In this document: positions 1 through 7,032 of the stretch, piece after piece
Layout of the letters: each line of letters begins with the position of its first letter
Numbering within the stretch: the stretch's first letter is position 1
Origin: JBEIFW01 sp040382215
Lineage (GTDB): Bacteria > Actinomycetota > Acidimicrobiia > Acidimicrobiales > Ilumatobacteraceae
DNA: 10,044 nt
Assembly: GCA_040382215.1 (NCBI GenBank)
Contig: JBEIFW010000135.1
Coordinates: 1-10,044 of the forward strand
Direction of reading: 5' to 3'
Position numbers and translations under genes: made by a program
The notes under the pieces: model-generated
Told to the model about the DNA's origin: nothing
What the model saw: the letters and a program-made list of their open reading frames with translations, nothing else
The model's database searches: none

Positions 1-1278
<1,278 letters not shown>

Positions 1279-1284
1279 ACGCCG

Positions 1285-1290
1285 TCCTTT
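1285..1290 (-). promoter_or_regulatory. Shine-Dalgarno AAAGGA of the acyl-CoA dehydrogenase
   Basis: Read on the minus strand, AAAGGA sits 6 nt before the ATG at 1278. It decides the start in favour of 1278 over the in-frame ATG at 1248. It also marks this gene as conventionally led, unlike the apparently leaderless genes elsewhere in the window. Confidence 0.6.
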
Positions 1291-1303
1291 GCTGGTCACA
1301 TGA

Positions 1304-1319
1304 GCCCGCCGTCGCGGGC
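1304..1319 (-). other. Small perfect hairpin in the leader of the acyl-CoA dehydrogenase
   Basis: GCCCGC and GCGGGC form a 6-bp stem around a 4-base loop, about 25 nt upstream of the start codon and just before the Shine-Dalgarno. Small GC-rich hairpins are common by chance at this base composition, so a regulatory role is only a possibility. Confidence 0.25.
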
Positions 1320-1361
1320 GCCCCTCACCCGCATCATGCCGCGCGGCGGGGTGGTGACGGA

Positions 1362-1410
1362 AAGGCACCCCCGGCGCAGCGCCGTGACCCGGGCCACCGG
1401 CCGGCGCCTT
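1362..1410 (-). terminator. Possible hairpin terminator after the Baeyer-Villiger monooxygenase
   Basis: Just past the monooxygenase stop (1418), an 8-bp outer stem pairs 1403-1410 with 1362-1369 (one G-U pair). An inner stem pairs 1380-1384 with 1372-1376 around a 3-base loop. On the minus strand the outer stem is followed by only a short T run (TTTCC). It could be a weak intrinsic terminator separating the two minus-strand genes, or chance GC-rich pairing. Confidence 0.3.
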
Positions 1411-1417
1411 CGCCTTG

Positions 1418-3226
1418 TCAGCGGCTGCGTTCGAGGCCGGCGAACTCACCGGTCTGGCGCCAGTGCTCGAGCAGGCGAGCGAACGCGACCGGCCCCTTGC
1501 CGTAGCTGCCGTTCTGGGCGGCGCGGGCCAGCGGGCGGCCCTCGTTGTTGTAGTAGCCCGGGGTGCAGGACTCGAGGAAGGCGAGGTTCATCACCGAGTT
1601 GGCGATGATCTCGGCGACCCAGGCGTCCTCGGCGGTCTGCGCCGCTTCGACCCGGGTGACGCCGTCGTCGGTGAGGCGGCGCACGATGTGGGCGATGTGG
1701 AGCGCCTGCTCGTTGAGCATGTGGGGGAAGTTGACCGAGAACCCCGACTGGGCCGGCGACACGATGAAGCAGTTCGGGAAGCCGCGGGAGAACAGTCCGT
1801 GGAAGGTGCGCACCCCTTCGGCCCACGTCGCCGTGAGCGTGAGCCCGTCGGTGCCGTACACCTGGTAGCCGGACCGCCGGCTGAAGTCGGTGCCCACCTC
1901 GAACCCGGTGGCGTACACCAGGCAGTCGAGCTCGTACTCGACGCCGTTCGCGACGACGCCGCGCGGGGTGATCCGCTCGACCCCCTTGCCGTCGGTGTCG
2001 ACGAGCGTGACGTTCGCACGGTTGAACGTCGGCAGGTAGTCGTCGTGGAAGCAGGGCCGCTTGCAGAACTGCCGATACCACGGTTTGAGCGCCTCGGCGG
2101 TCGCCTCGTCGGCGATCACCTCGTCGACCCGGCCTCGGATCTGGTTCATCTTCTCGAAGTCCGCGAGCTCGACAACCTTGGCGATCTCGGCCGGGTCGGT
2201 GCCCAGACCGCCCTGGCGGGCCCGCAGCAGCAGCTTGGCGATGATCTCGGTCCAGCCGTCGGCGACGAGGTCCTCGGTGTCGAACGCGCCCGAGGTGAGG
2301 TTGGTGAAGTTCTCCTGGCGGCGACGCTGCCAGCCCGGTCGCAGGGAAGCCGCCCAGTCCGGATCGGTGCTCCGGTCGTTGCGGACGTCGATCGACGACG
2401 GCGTGCGCTGGAACACGTAGAGGTGCTTGGCGCCCCGACCGAGGTGCGGGACGCACTGCACTGCGGTCGCTCCGGTCCCGATGATCCCGACGACCTTGTC
2501 GGCCAGCCCGGTGAGGTTCCCTTCACTGGTGCCGCCGGTGTAGTCGTAGTCCCACCGGCTCGTGTGGAACGAGTGCCCCTCGAACGTGCCGACACCTTCG
2601 ATGCCGGGGAGCTTGGGCCGGTGCAGCGGGCCGTTGGCCATGCACAGGAACCGGGCCCGCACGGTGTCACCCCGTCCGGTGGCGATCGTCCAGCGGCGCG
2701 CCACGTCGTCCCATCGGGCCTCGGTCACCTCGGTCTGCAGCATCGAGCGTTCGTAGAGGCCGTAGTGCTCGGCGATGCGGCGGCTGTGGGCGAGGATCTC
2801 GGGCGCCGGGGTGTACTTCGACGCCGGCAGGAACCCGAGCTCCTCGAGCAGCGGCAGGTAGATGTACGACTCCACGTCGCAGGCTGCGCCCGGGTACCGG
2901 TTCCAGTACCAGGTGCCCCCGAAGTCGCCGCCTTTTTCGATGATCACGAAGTCGTCGATGCCGGCTTCACGCAGGCGCGCGCCGATCAGCATCCCGCCGA
3001 AGCCGCCGCCGACCACCGCGACCTCGACAGTGACCGTGCGCGCCGGCCGTTCGAGCGGCTCGACGTAGGGGTCGTCGAGGTAGTGGGCGAACCGGCCGGC
3101 GATCTCGACGTACTGCTCGTTGCCGTCGGCCCGCAGGCGCTTGTCCCGCTCGGCGCGGTACCGGTCCCGCAACGAGTCGGGATCGAAGGCCCCGGGAGCG
3201 GACGTCGACGGCACCGTGTCGGTCAT
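1418..3226 (-). CDS. Type I Baeyer-Villiger-type flavin monooxygenase
   Basis: Predicted cytoplasmic NADPH- and FAD-dependent monooxygenase that inserts oxygen next to a ketone to give an ester or lactone. The 602-residue protein has an FAD Rossmann motif GGGFGG (73-78), the GGTWYWNRYPG segment (103-113) with the conserved Asp at 117, the family fingerprint FxGxxxHTxxW(P/D) as FEGHSFHTSRWD (215-226), a second nucleotide motif GTGATA (250-255), Arg282 in the position of the catalytic arginine, and the C-terminal ATG motif (439-441). The roughly 65-residue N-terminal extension and total length resemble the cyclopentadecanone/large-ketone group rather than the 540-residue phenylacetone type; this is inferred from length only. 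The ATG at 3226 lies 6 nt after a TAGAGT box and no Shine-Dalgarno is visible, suggesting a leaderless mRNA. The acyl-CoA dehydrogenase follows on the same strand. Substrate unknown. Confidence 0.93.
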   Translation of the reverse strand: MTDTVPSTSAPGAFDPDSLRDRYRAERDKRLRADGNEQYVEIAGRFAHYLDDPYVEPLERPARTVTVEVAVVGGGFGGMLIGARLREAGIDDFVIIEKGGDFGGTWYWNRYPGAACDVESYIYLPLLEELGFLPASKYTPAPEILAHSRRIAEHYGLYERSMLQTEVTEARWDDVARRWTIATGRGDTVRARFLCMANGPLHRPKLPGIEGVGTFEGHSFHTSRWDYDYTGGTSEGNLTGLADKVVGIIGTGATAVQCVPHLGRGAKHLYVFQRTPSSIDVRNDRSTDPDWAASLRPGWQRRRQENFTNLTSGAFDTEDLVADGWTEIIAKLLLRARQGGLGTDPAEIAKVVELADFEKMNQIRGRVDEVIADEATAEALKPWYRQFCKRPCFHDDYLPTFNRANVTLVDTDGKGVERITPRGVVANGVEYELDCLVYATGFEVGTDFSRRSGYQVYGTDGLTLTATWAEGVRTFHGLFSRGFPNCFIVSPAQSGFSVNFPHMLNEQALHIAHIVRRLTDDGVTRVEAAQTAEDAWVAEIIANSVMNLAFLESCTPGYYNNEGRPLARAAQNGSYGKGPVAFARLLEHWRQTGEFAGLERSR

Positions 3227-3232
3227 GCGCGG

Positions 3233-3238
3233 ACTCTA
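3233..3238 (-). promoter_or_regulatory. -10 box TAGAGT of the Baeyer-Villiger monooxygenase (leaderless)
   Basis: On the minus strand TAGAGT is followed by exactly 6 nt and then the ATG at 3226, placing the predicted transcription start on the A of ATG. It fits the actinobacterial TANNNT -10 consensus. I see no good -35 element about 17 nt upstream, which is common for this promoter class. Confidence 0.5.
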
Positions 3239-3292
3239 GCGACGGCGGTCGATCGACCCTGGCGGGGCGCCCCGGGCGCCGGGGACAGTGAC

Positions 3293-3328
3293 GTCGGGTC
3301 CGGGCGTCGCCGTCCCGGACCGGGCGAC
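3293..3328 (+). other. Interrupted hairpin upstream of the DUF4193-like gene
   Basis: GGTCCGGG (3297-3304) pairs perfectly with CCCGGACC (3314-3321) around a 9-base loop. After a 3-base bulge the stem is extended by GTCG (3293-3296) with CGAC (3325-3328). It lies between the divergent monooxygenase and DUF4193-like genes and ends about 7 nt before the G-rich Shine-Dalgarno, so it could affect translation if the mRNA starts upstream. It is not followed by a T run, so it is not an intrinsic terminator. Confidence 0.35.
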
Positions 3329-3335
3329 ACGACGG

Positions 3336-3341
3336 GGGGAG
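3336..3341 (+). promoter_or_regulatory. Shine-Dalgarno GGGGAG of the DUF4193-like gene
   Basis: The G-rich run ending in GGGGAG lies 4 nt before the ATG at 3346 and supports that start. This contrasts with the divergent monooxygenase, which shows no ribosome binding site. Confidence 0.5.
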
Positions 3342-3345
3342 CGAG

Positions 3346-3885
3346 ATGAAAGACGACGTCGAGGGCCTGTTCCACGAGGACGAGATCGATCTCGACGTCC
3401 GGGACGACGACGACACCCCGTGGGACGCCGTCGCCTCCGACGCGGATCTCGACACGGATCTCGACACGGATCTCGACGCGGATCTCGACACGGATCTCGA
3501 CGCGGATCTCGACACGGATCTCGACACGGATCTCGACGCGGATCTCGACGCGGATCTCGACGCCGGACCGGACCTCGACGGACCCGACGGGGAGGCGGGC
3601 GGCGGTGCGTCGACGACGGCCGTCGAGGACGTCGAACCGGAGGACACCGACGTCGAGTTGAGCCTCGACGTGCTGTTGCGGGAACGGCTCGCCGGCGTCG
3701 CCACCGAGGCGGCCGACGATGGTGAGGAGGCCGAACCCGGCGTCGGTGCCGGCACAGCGACCGACGACGAGCTGCGCCCGCGCGGTGCCGACGAGTTCGT
3801 GTGCCGGTCCTGCTTCCTGGTCAAGCACCGTCGGTTGCTCGTGGACGCCAGCAGGTTGCTGTGCGTCGACTGCGCGGGCACATGA
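3346..3885 (+). CDS. DUF4193-like zinc-ribbon protein with an acidic DLDT/DLDA repeat region
   Basis: A 179-residue protein of unknown function. The C-terminus matches the actinobacterial DUF4193 pattern: ADEFVCRSCFLVKHRR (148-163), then CVDC (173-176). Cysteines 153, 156, 173 and 176 are expected to hold one zinc ion. Most of the rest is strongly acidic and probably disordered: a DEIDLDVRDDDD stretch near residues 12-23, ten four-residue units DLDT or DLDA at residues 34-73, and further Asp/Glu-rich sequence to about 145. DUF4193 proteins are usually about 100 residues, so the repeat and linker make this one unusually long. The start is supported by a G-rich Shine-Dalgarno. The gene is divergent from the monooxygenase, with about 120 bp between them. 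Zinc binding is inferred from the cysteines; the biological role is unknown in the family as far as I know. Nucleic-acid mimicry or binding of a basic partner would be speculation. Confidence 0.85.
   Translation: MKDDVEGLFHEDEIDLDVRDDDDTPWDAVASDADLDTDLDTDLDADLDTDLDADLDTDLDTDLDADLDADLDAGPDLDGPDGEAGGGASTTAVEDVEPEDTDVELSLDVLLRERLAGVATEAADDGEEAEPGVGAGTATDDELRPRGADEFVCRSCFLVKHRRLLVDASRLLCVDCAGT
3445..3564 (+). repeat. 12-bp in-frame tandem repeat, ten copies
   Basis: Unit GATCTCGACRCG, repeated ten times without interruption; each encodes Asp-Leu-Asp-Thr or Asp-Leu-Asp-Ala. Copy order by last residue is T,T,A,T,A,T,T,A,A,A, and the final copy ends in GCC instead of GCG. The copies differ only at the R position (and the last base of copy 10), implying recent slippage or strong homogenisation. 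The unit contains no stop in several frames, which creates spurious long reading frames on both strands. Confidence 0.97.
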
Positions 3886-4094
3886 CGGTCATCGCACACC
3901 CGACCGGACCGACGATCCGACCCGGGCCGACCGGCGCCGTGGGCGGCTGCGTGGGACACTCGCTCCCGTGGCACGCAGGCGCCGGCCTGGCGGCGTCGTC
4001 GAGCGAGTCGAAGATCGTCCCGATGGGCGCCACGGCGCTCGCCGCCTTCGACGCCGATCCCGCGACCGGCGCCGCGTCGCGCGCGAGGTGTGGA
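3886..4094. other. Intergenic stretch without a convincing gene
   Basis: About 210 bp between the DUF4193-like stop and the tRNA-Cys 3' end. Open frames on both strands exist, but the plus-strand ones read through the antisense of the tRNA and are arginine- or proline-rich with no recognisable motif. No clear T-tailed terminator is visible for either converging transcript. Confidence 0.5.
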
Positions 4095-4169
4095 TGGAGG
4101 CGACGCTGGGAATCGAACCCAGGTACAGGGCTTTGCAGGCCCTTGCCTAAACCACTCGGCCACGTCGCC
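4095..4169 (-). tRNA. tRNA-Cys (anticodon GCA), CCA encoded
   Basis: Read on the minus strand from 4169: acceptor stem GGCGACG pairs with CGTCGCC (4105-4099); D arm GCC...GGC; anticodon arm AGGGC-CTGCAAA-GCCCT with anticodon GCA at loop positions 34-36; variable loop GTAC; T arm CTGGG-TTCGAAT-CCCAG. The discriminator is U73, a known cysteine identity element, followed by genomically encoded CCA. The body is 72 nt, or 75 with CCA. All four stems pair fully, so the tRNA looks functional. It lies 35 bp beyond the stop codon of the minus-strand gene at 4205-5008. Confidence 0.97.
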
Positions 4170-4201
4170 AGGCCGTCTGGTCGCCCGGACAGCGGAGTTC
4201 G

Positions 4202-4207
4202 ACTCTA
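4202..4207 (-). promoter_or_regulatory. Possible -10 box TAGAGT for tRNA-Cys, overlapping a stop codon
   Basis: On the minus strand TAGAGT begins with the TAG stop codon of the upstream gene and lies about 32 nt before the tRNA 5' end. It is identical to the -10 boxes proposed at two other genes here. The sequence 17 nt upstream is TTCCCG, a poor -35. The tRNA might instead be cotranscribed with the gene above. Confidence 0.3.
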
Positions 4208-5008
4208 GCGCAGCAACGGCCAGTCGGGAACCGGGAGCACGGCGCCGTGGCGCGCCTGGCGCGGAACCCCGCTGATCTGCTCGATCCCCTCAGCCGCGAG
4301 GCGCACGTCGGAGTTCGGGCACGCACCGACACCCTCGAAGTTGATCCGCACCGAGCGCGGCGCCACCTCCTCGCCGGTGGCCGTCCTCCCCCGCAGCTCG
4401 CTCCACCGCACGACGACCGGCGGATCGGAACACGCCGCGAACACCTCGGACCACACGACGAGTCCCCCGAGGCGGTTTCCGCCAACGGCGAGCGAGCGGA
4501 TCCACTGGCGATGCCCGGATCCGACCGCTTCGACCTCGGCGTCCCAGCCGTCCGGGCTGCGCCGGATGGTGAAGCGGTACGGCGTGCCCGCCTCCCACGG
4601 GAAGTCCCGGGTGTTCGGATCGCCGGGCGCGCTCGGCAACGGAGATGACGAGCCCGCGAGCACCCCGCTCGCAGGCGGGTCGGCGTAGCCGCCCCAGTTC
4701 ACCGCCCGGGAGCCGGGATGGCGCGGGTTCCATTGCAGACCCGTGTGCGCACCGCCGTACGAGGTGCGATCGTCGAGGAACGACGCCTGCAGCGCCCAGA
4801 AGTACAGCCTTGGGACCGCGGGCGGTTCCACCACCGTCAACACGGCCGAGGCCTCCACGAGAGGTGCGGCGCCGTCGATCTCCTGCCACCAGAGGTGGAA
4901 CGACGACACGCCGTTCGCCGGTTCGATCACCTCGGCTTGCGGGGCGCGCCATCGGGCCGCACGACCACCCAACGCTCGCCGCCGTGACCCCATGTCGACC
5001 CCCGGCAC
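4205..5008 (-). CDS. Conserved-looking hypothetical protein, possible beta-sandwich
   Basis: A 267-residue protein I do not recognise with confidence. It has no clear signal peptide or membrane segment. The middle (residues 68-108) carries YFWALQASF, GGAHTGLQWNPRHPG and NWGGY. Together with YRFTIRR (144-150) and GGLVVWSEVF (181-190), this gives a strand-rich, tryptophan- and glycine-rich pattern that loosely recalls DUF3472-type or other jelly-roll carbohydrate-associated proteins; this is a weak analogy. Its only cysteines are at 193 and 230. Two starts are possible: GTG at 5008, or ATG at 4993 preceded by GGGGG five bases upstream; the first five residues are therefore uncertain. The gene is divergent from the zinc-uptake operon, with 118 bp between them, and its stop codon overlaps a possible tRNA promoter. 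Codon use is like its neighbours, so it is very likely a real gene. Confidence 0.75.
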   Translation of the reverse strand: MPGVDMGSRRRALGGRAARWRAPQAEVIEPANGVSSFHLWWQEIDGAAPLVEASAVLTVVEPPAVPRLYFWALQASFLDDRTSYGGAHTGLQWNPRHPGSRAVNWGGYADPPASGVLAGSSSPLPSAPGDPNTRDFPWEAGTPYRFTIRRSPDGWDAEVEAVGSGHRQWIRSLAVGGNRLGGLVVWSEVFAACSDPPVVVRWSELRGRTATGEEVAPRSVRINFEGVGACPNSDVRLAAEGIEQISGVPRQARHGAVLPVPDWPLLR

Positions 5009-5027
5009 ACCTGACCTGGTCGGCCGG

Positions 5028-5033
5028 AGTGTA
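5028..5033 (-). promoter_or_regulatory. Possible -10 box TACACT of the hypothetical gene
   Basis: TACACT on the minus strand fits TANNNT and lies 19 nt before the GTG at 5008, implying a short 5' leader of about 10-12 nt or a start at the downstream ATG (4993). No good -35 is visible. Weak support. Confidence 0.25.
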
Positions 5034-5091
5034 TTTCGCCGCCGGCACCCCCGACGCCGGCCCGACTCCGACCGACCCAGCCGTATCGTTG

Positions 5092-5120
5092 TTGGGAGTG
5101 ATTCCCAGAACCACTAGGGT
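5092..5120 (+). promoter_or_regulatory. Promoter of the zinc-uptake operon (leaderless)
   Basis: TTGGGA (5092-5097) as -35, a 17-bp spacer and TAGGGT (5115-5120) as -10. The -10 ends exactly 6 nt before the GTG at 5127, which predicts transcription starting at the start codon. There is no Shine-Dalgarno in the gap. Confidence 0.55.
5093..5107 (+). promoter_or_regulatory. Fur-family (probable Zur) operator over the -35 region
   Basis: TGGGAGTGATTCCCA is a 7-1-7 palindrome with one mismatched pair, the architecture of Fur-family operators. It agrees at 11 of 15 positions with the TGAAAATGATTTTCA pattern I recall for actinobacterial Zur boxes. It covers five of the six -35 bases and most of the spacer, so a bound repressor would block RNA polymerase. 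With a zinc-type binding protein directly downstream, Zur is the natural candidate. No regulator gene is in the window, so MntR- or Fur-type control cannot be excluded. Confidence 0.5.
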
Positions 5121-5126
5121 GGCGGC

Positions 5127-6185
5127 GTGCGTCGTCCGCTCCCCACCGCATTCGCTGCTGCCGTTGCCCTCGTCGGCCTCGTCGGCTGCGGCTCGTCCGA
5201 CTCGTCGCTCGGGTCGGCCACCACGGCCGCCGCCACCACGGCCGCCGCCACCACGGCCGCACCGGGCAGCACCACCACGACCGCTCCGTCGGCGACCCCT
5301 GCGGCGTCGACGACCACCCGGGCCGCCACGACGGTTCCCCCTGCACCGGCGCACACCGTCGTGGTGACGACCCCGGTGCTCGGCGCCATCGCCCGTGACG
5401 TCGTCGGAGGTGCCGCCAAGGTGACGGTGCTCATGGGCAACGGGGTCGACCCGCACGACTGGTCGCCGTCGGCGAAGGACATCGCCGCGTTGGGATCGGC
5501 GCGGCTCGTCGTGGCCAACGGGCTCGATCTCGAGGAGAACCTCGGGGAGACCCTCGAGCAGGTGGCCGCGAAGGGCGTCGCCGTGTTCCGCGCGACCGAC
5601 CACGTCACGTTGCGCACGATCGAGGAGACCGGAGCGGGCCACAGCCACAGCCACAGCCACGACCACGACCACGGGGCCGAGGACCCGCACCTGTGGATGG
5701 ACCCGGTGCGCATGGCCGACGTCGCCACGGCGCTCGGCGCCGCCCTCGACGCAGTCGGGATCCCCACCGGTGGCCGGGCGGCCACCGTCGCCGACGGCCT
5801 GCGGGCCCTCGACGTGCGAGTCCGTGAGAAGCTCGCCGCCGTCCCCGACGGACGCCGGAAGCTCGTCACCGGGCACGAGTCGATGGGCTACTTCGCGGAT
5901 CGCTACGGGTTCCGCCTCGTCGGGGCCGTGGTGCCGTCGCTGAGCTCGCAGGCCGAGGCCTCCGCCAAAGACCTGGCCGAACTGCGGCGGTTGATCGCGA
6001 CCGAGAAGGTGAACGTCATCTTCACCGAGATCGACACCCCCAAAGCGACCGCCGAGGCCCTGGCGCGCGATGCCGGGGTACGGGTGGTGGAGCTCGGCAC
6101 CCACACGATGCCGTCCGACGGTTCGTACGCAACGTTCCTCACCGCCATCGCCACCGCCATCGCAGGAGCCCTCGGCACGCCATGA
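5127..6185 (+). CDS. znuA: Zinc ABC transporter substrate-binding lipoprotein (ZnuA-like)
   Basis: Captures Zn2+ (possibly Mn2+) outside the membrane and delivers it to the permease encoded next. The 352-residue protein has a lipoprotein signal with RR near the N-terminus and lipobox LVGC, making Cys21 the lipidated residue. A Thr/Ala/Pro-rich linker (about 30-74) should tether it to the membrane. The cluster A-I binding domain follows. Expected metal ligands are His110 (VDPHDW), His188 (DPHLWMDP), His250 (TGHESMGYF) and Glu301 or Asp303 (FTEIDTP). Between the first two is a His-rich loop with six His at 172-182, typical of zinc rather than manganese proteins. The GTG at 5127 is chosen because the signal peptide begins there and the -10 box sits 6 nt upstream. 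The permease start follows its stop by 13 nt, so they are surely cotranscribed. Confidence 0.93.
   Translation: MRRPLPTAFAAAVALVGLVGCGSSDSSLGSATTAAATTAAATTAAPGSTTTTAPSATPAASTTTRAATTVPPAPAHTVVVTTPVLGAIARDVVGGAAKVTVLMGNGVDPHDWSPSAKDIAALGSARLVVANGLDLEENLGETLEQVAAKGVAVFRATDHVTLRTIEETGAGHSHSHSHDHDHGAEDPHLWMDPVRMADVATALGAALDAVGIPTGGRAATVADGLRALDVRVREKLAAVPDGRRKLVTGHESMGYFADRYGFRLVGAVVPSLSSQAEASAKDLAELRRLIATEKVNVIFTEIDTPKATAEALARDAGVRVVELGTHTMPSDGSYATFLTAIATAIAGALGTP
5220..5261 (+). repeat. 15-bp near-perfect repeat in the lipoprotein linker
   Basis: ACCACGGCCGCCGCC occurs almost three times in tandem (last copy incomplete), encoding the Thr-Thr-Ala-Ala-Ala units of the flexible linker after the lipidated Cys. 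A low-complexity linker of this kind is usual in actinobacterial lipoproteins and is probably free to vary in length. Confidence 0.8.
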
Positions 6186-6198
6186 TGGCGGCCGAGCC

Positions 6199-7032
6199 AT
6201 GAGCCTCCTGGACCCCTTCCTCGACAACGAATTCCTGCTGCGGGCCCTCCTGGCGGGCGTCCTGGTCTCGATCGCGTGCGCCGTCGCCGGCACCTACGTC
6301 GTGCTGCGCGGCTTGGCGTTCATCGGCGACGCGCTGTCGCACGGGGTGCTGCCGGGCGTCGCCGCCGCCCTCCTGCTCGGCGCACCGGGGATCCTCGGTG
6401 CCGCCGTCGGCGCCGCAGCCATGATCGGCGGGGTCACCATCGTCACCAGTCGGAGCCGCCTGTCGACCGACACGGCGATCGGCCTGCTGTTCGTCGGCAT
6501 GCTGTCGCTCGGAGTCGTCATCGTTTCGCGGTCGTCGAGCTTCCGGGGCGACCTCGTCACGATCCTGTTCGGCGAGCTGCTCGGCGTGTCCGGCACCGAT
6601 CTCGTCGTGCAGGCGTTCGCTGCGGCCGTCGTAGTCGTCACCGGGGCCGTCTTCGCCCGGCCCTTCCTGCTGCTGTGCGTGGATCCGGACCTCGCCCGGA
6701 TCGCCGGCTTCCGCAAACGGTTGCACCACGCCACCATGCTGACGCTCGTCGCCGGGACCGTGGTCGTGTCGTTCCAGACGGTCGGCACCTTGCTCGTGTT
6801 CGGGATGCTGCTCGCCCCTGCGGCGACCGGGGCGCTCGTCGCCCGCCGGATCGGCGCCATGATGGCCTGGGCGGCCCTCCACGGCAGCCTGGCGTCCTTC
6901 CTCGGGCTGCTCCTCAGCTACCACCTCGGCTACGCCGCCGGTGCGAGCGTCGTCCTGGTCGCCGTCGGCATCTTCTTCGTCGTGCTCGTAGCGGTCAACG
7001 TGCGGGCCTCGCTGCGGAGCGCTGCGCCGTGA
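6199..7032 (+). CDS. znuB: Zinc/manganese ABC transporter permease, ABC-3 family (ZnuB-like)
   Basis: Membrane channel subunit of the uptake system. From the ATG at 6199 it is 277 residues, usual for the family, with about eight hydrophobic segments (near 13-35, 53-72, 70-84, 93-112, 133-155, 178-200, 200-241 and 247-267). Conserved ABC-3 landmarks are FIGDALSHGVLPG (41-53), LSTDTAIGLLF (88-98) and GTLLVFGMLLAPAATG (196-211). The frame is open upstream, but 6199 is chosen because earlier in-frame starts lie inside the lipoprotein gene and would add a non-homologous hydrophilic tail. Its TGA overlaps the GTG of the ATPase gene by 4 bp (GTGA), showing translational coupling. Confidence 0.93.
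   Translation: MSLLDPFLDNEFLLRALLAGVLVSIACAVAGTYVVLRGLAFIGDALSHGVLPGVAAALLLGAPGILGAAVGAAAMIGGVTIVTSRSRLSTDTAIGLLFVGMLSLGVVIVSRSSSFRGDLVTILFGELLGVSGTDLVVQAFAAAVVVVTGAVFARPFLLLCVDPDLARIAGFRKRLHHATMLTLVAGTVVVSFQTVGTLLVFGMLLAPAATGALVARRIGAMMAWAALHGSLASFLGLLLSYHLGYAAGASVVLVAVGIFFVVLVAVNVRASLRSAAP

Noticed and set aside
1415..3349. 644-residue plus-strand reading frame
   Set aside because: Antisense of the Baeyer-Villiger monooxygenase; a long shadow frame caused by high GC.
3445..3564. Tandem array as a CRISPR or an origin-type iteron array
   Set aside because: The units are contiguous with no spacers, keep a coding frame and lie inside a gene.
3223..3828. Minus-strand frame with RVEI repeats and plus-strand frame with SRHG/SRRG repeats
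   Set aside because: Both are other-frame readings of the 12-bp repeat. Only the DLDT/DLDA frame joins a Shine-Dalgarno start to a recognisable zinc ribbon.
2967..4163. 398-residue minus-strand frame starting in the tRNA
   Set aside because: Its N-terminus is the translation of tRNA-Cys, the middle is a Ser/Arg repeat read from the 12-bp array, and the rest is out of frame with the monooxygenase.
3801..4208. 135-residue plus-strand frame, and a version starting at the ATGA overlapping the DUF4193-like stop
   Set aside because: It reads through the antisense of the tRNA (the familiar WESNPGTGL-type artefact) and has no family-like content.
4290..6293. 667-residue minus-strand frame
   Set aside because: It spans the antisense of the lipoprotein gene and an out-of-frame part of the hypothetical gene; Arg/Gly-rich shadow.
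6276..7028. Long upstream extension of the ATPase frame
   Set aside because: It is Arg/Pro-rich out-of-frame reading of the permease gene; the true start is the overlapping GTG at 7029.
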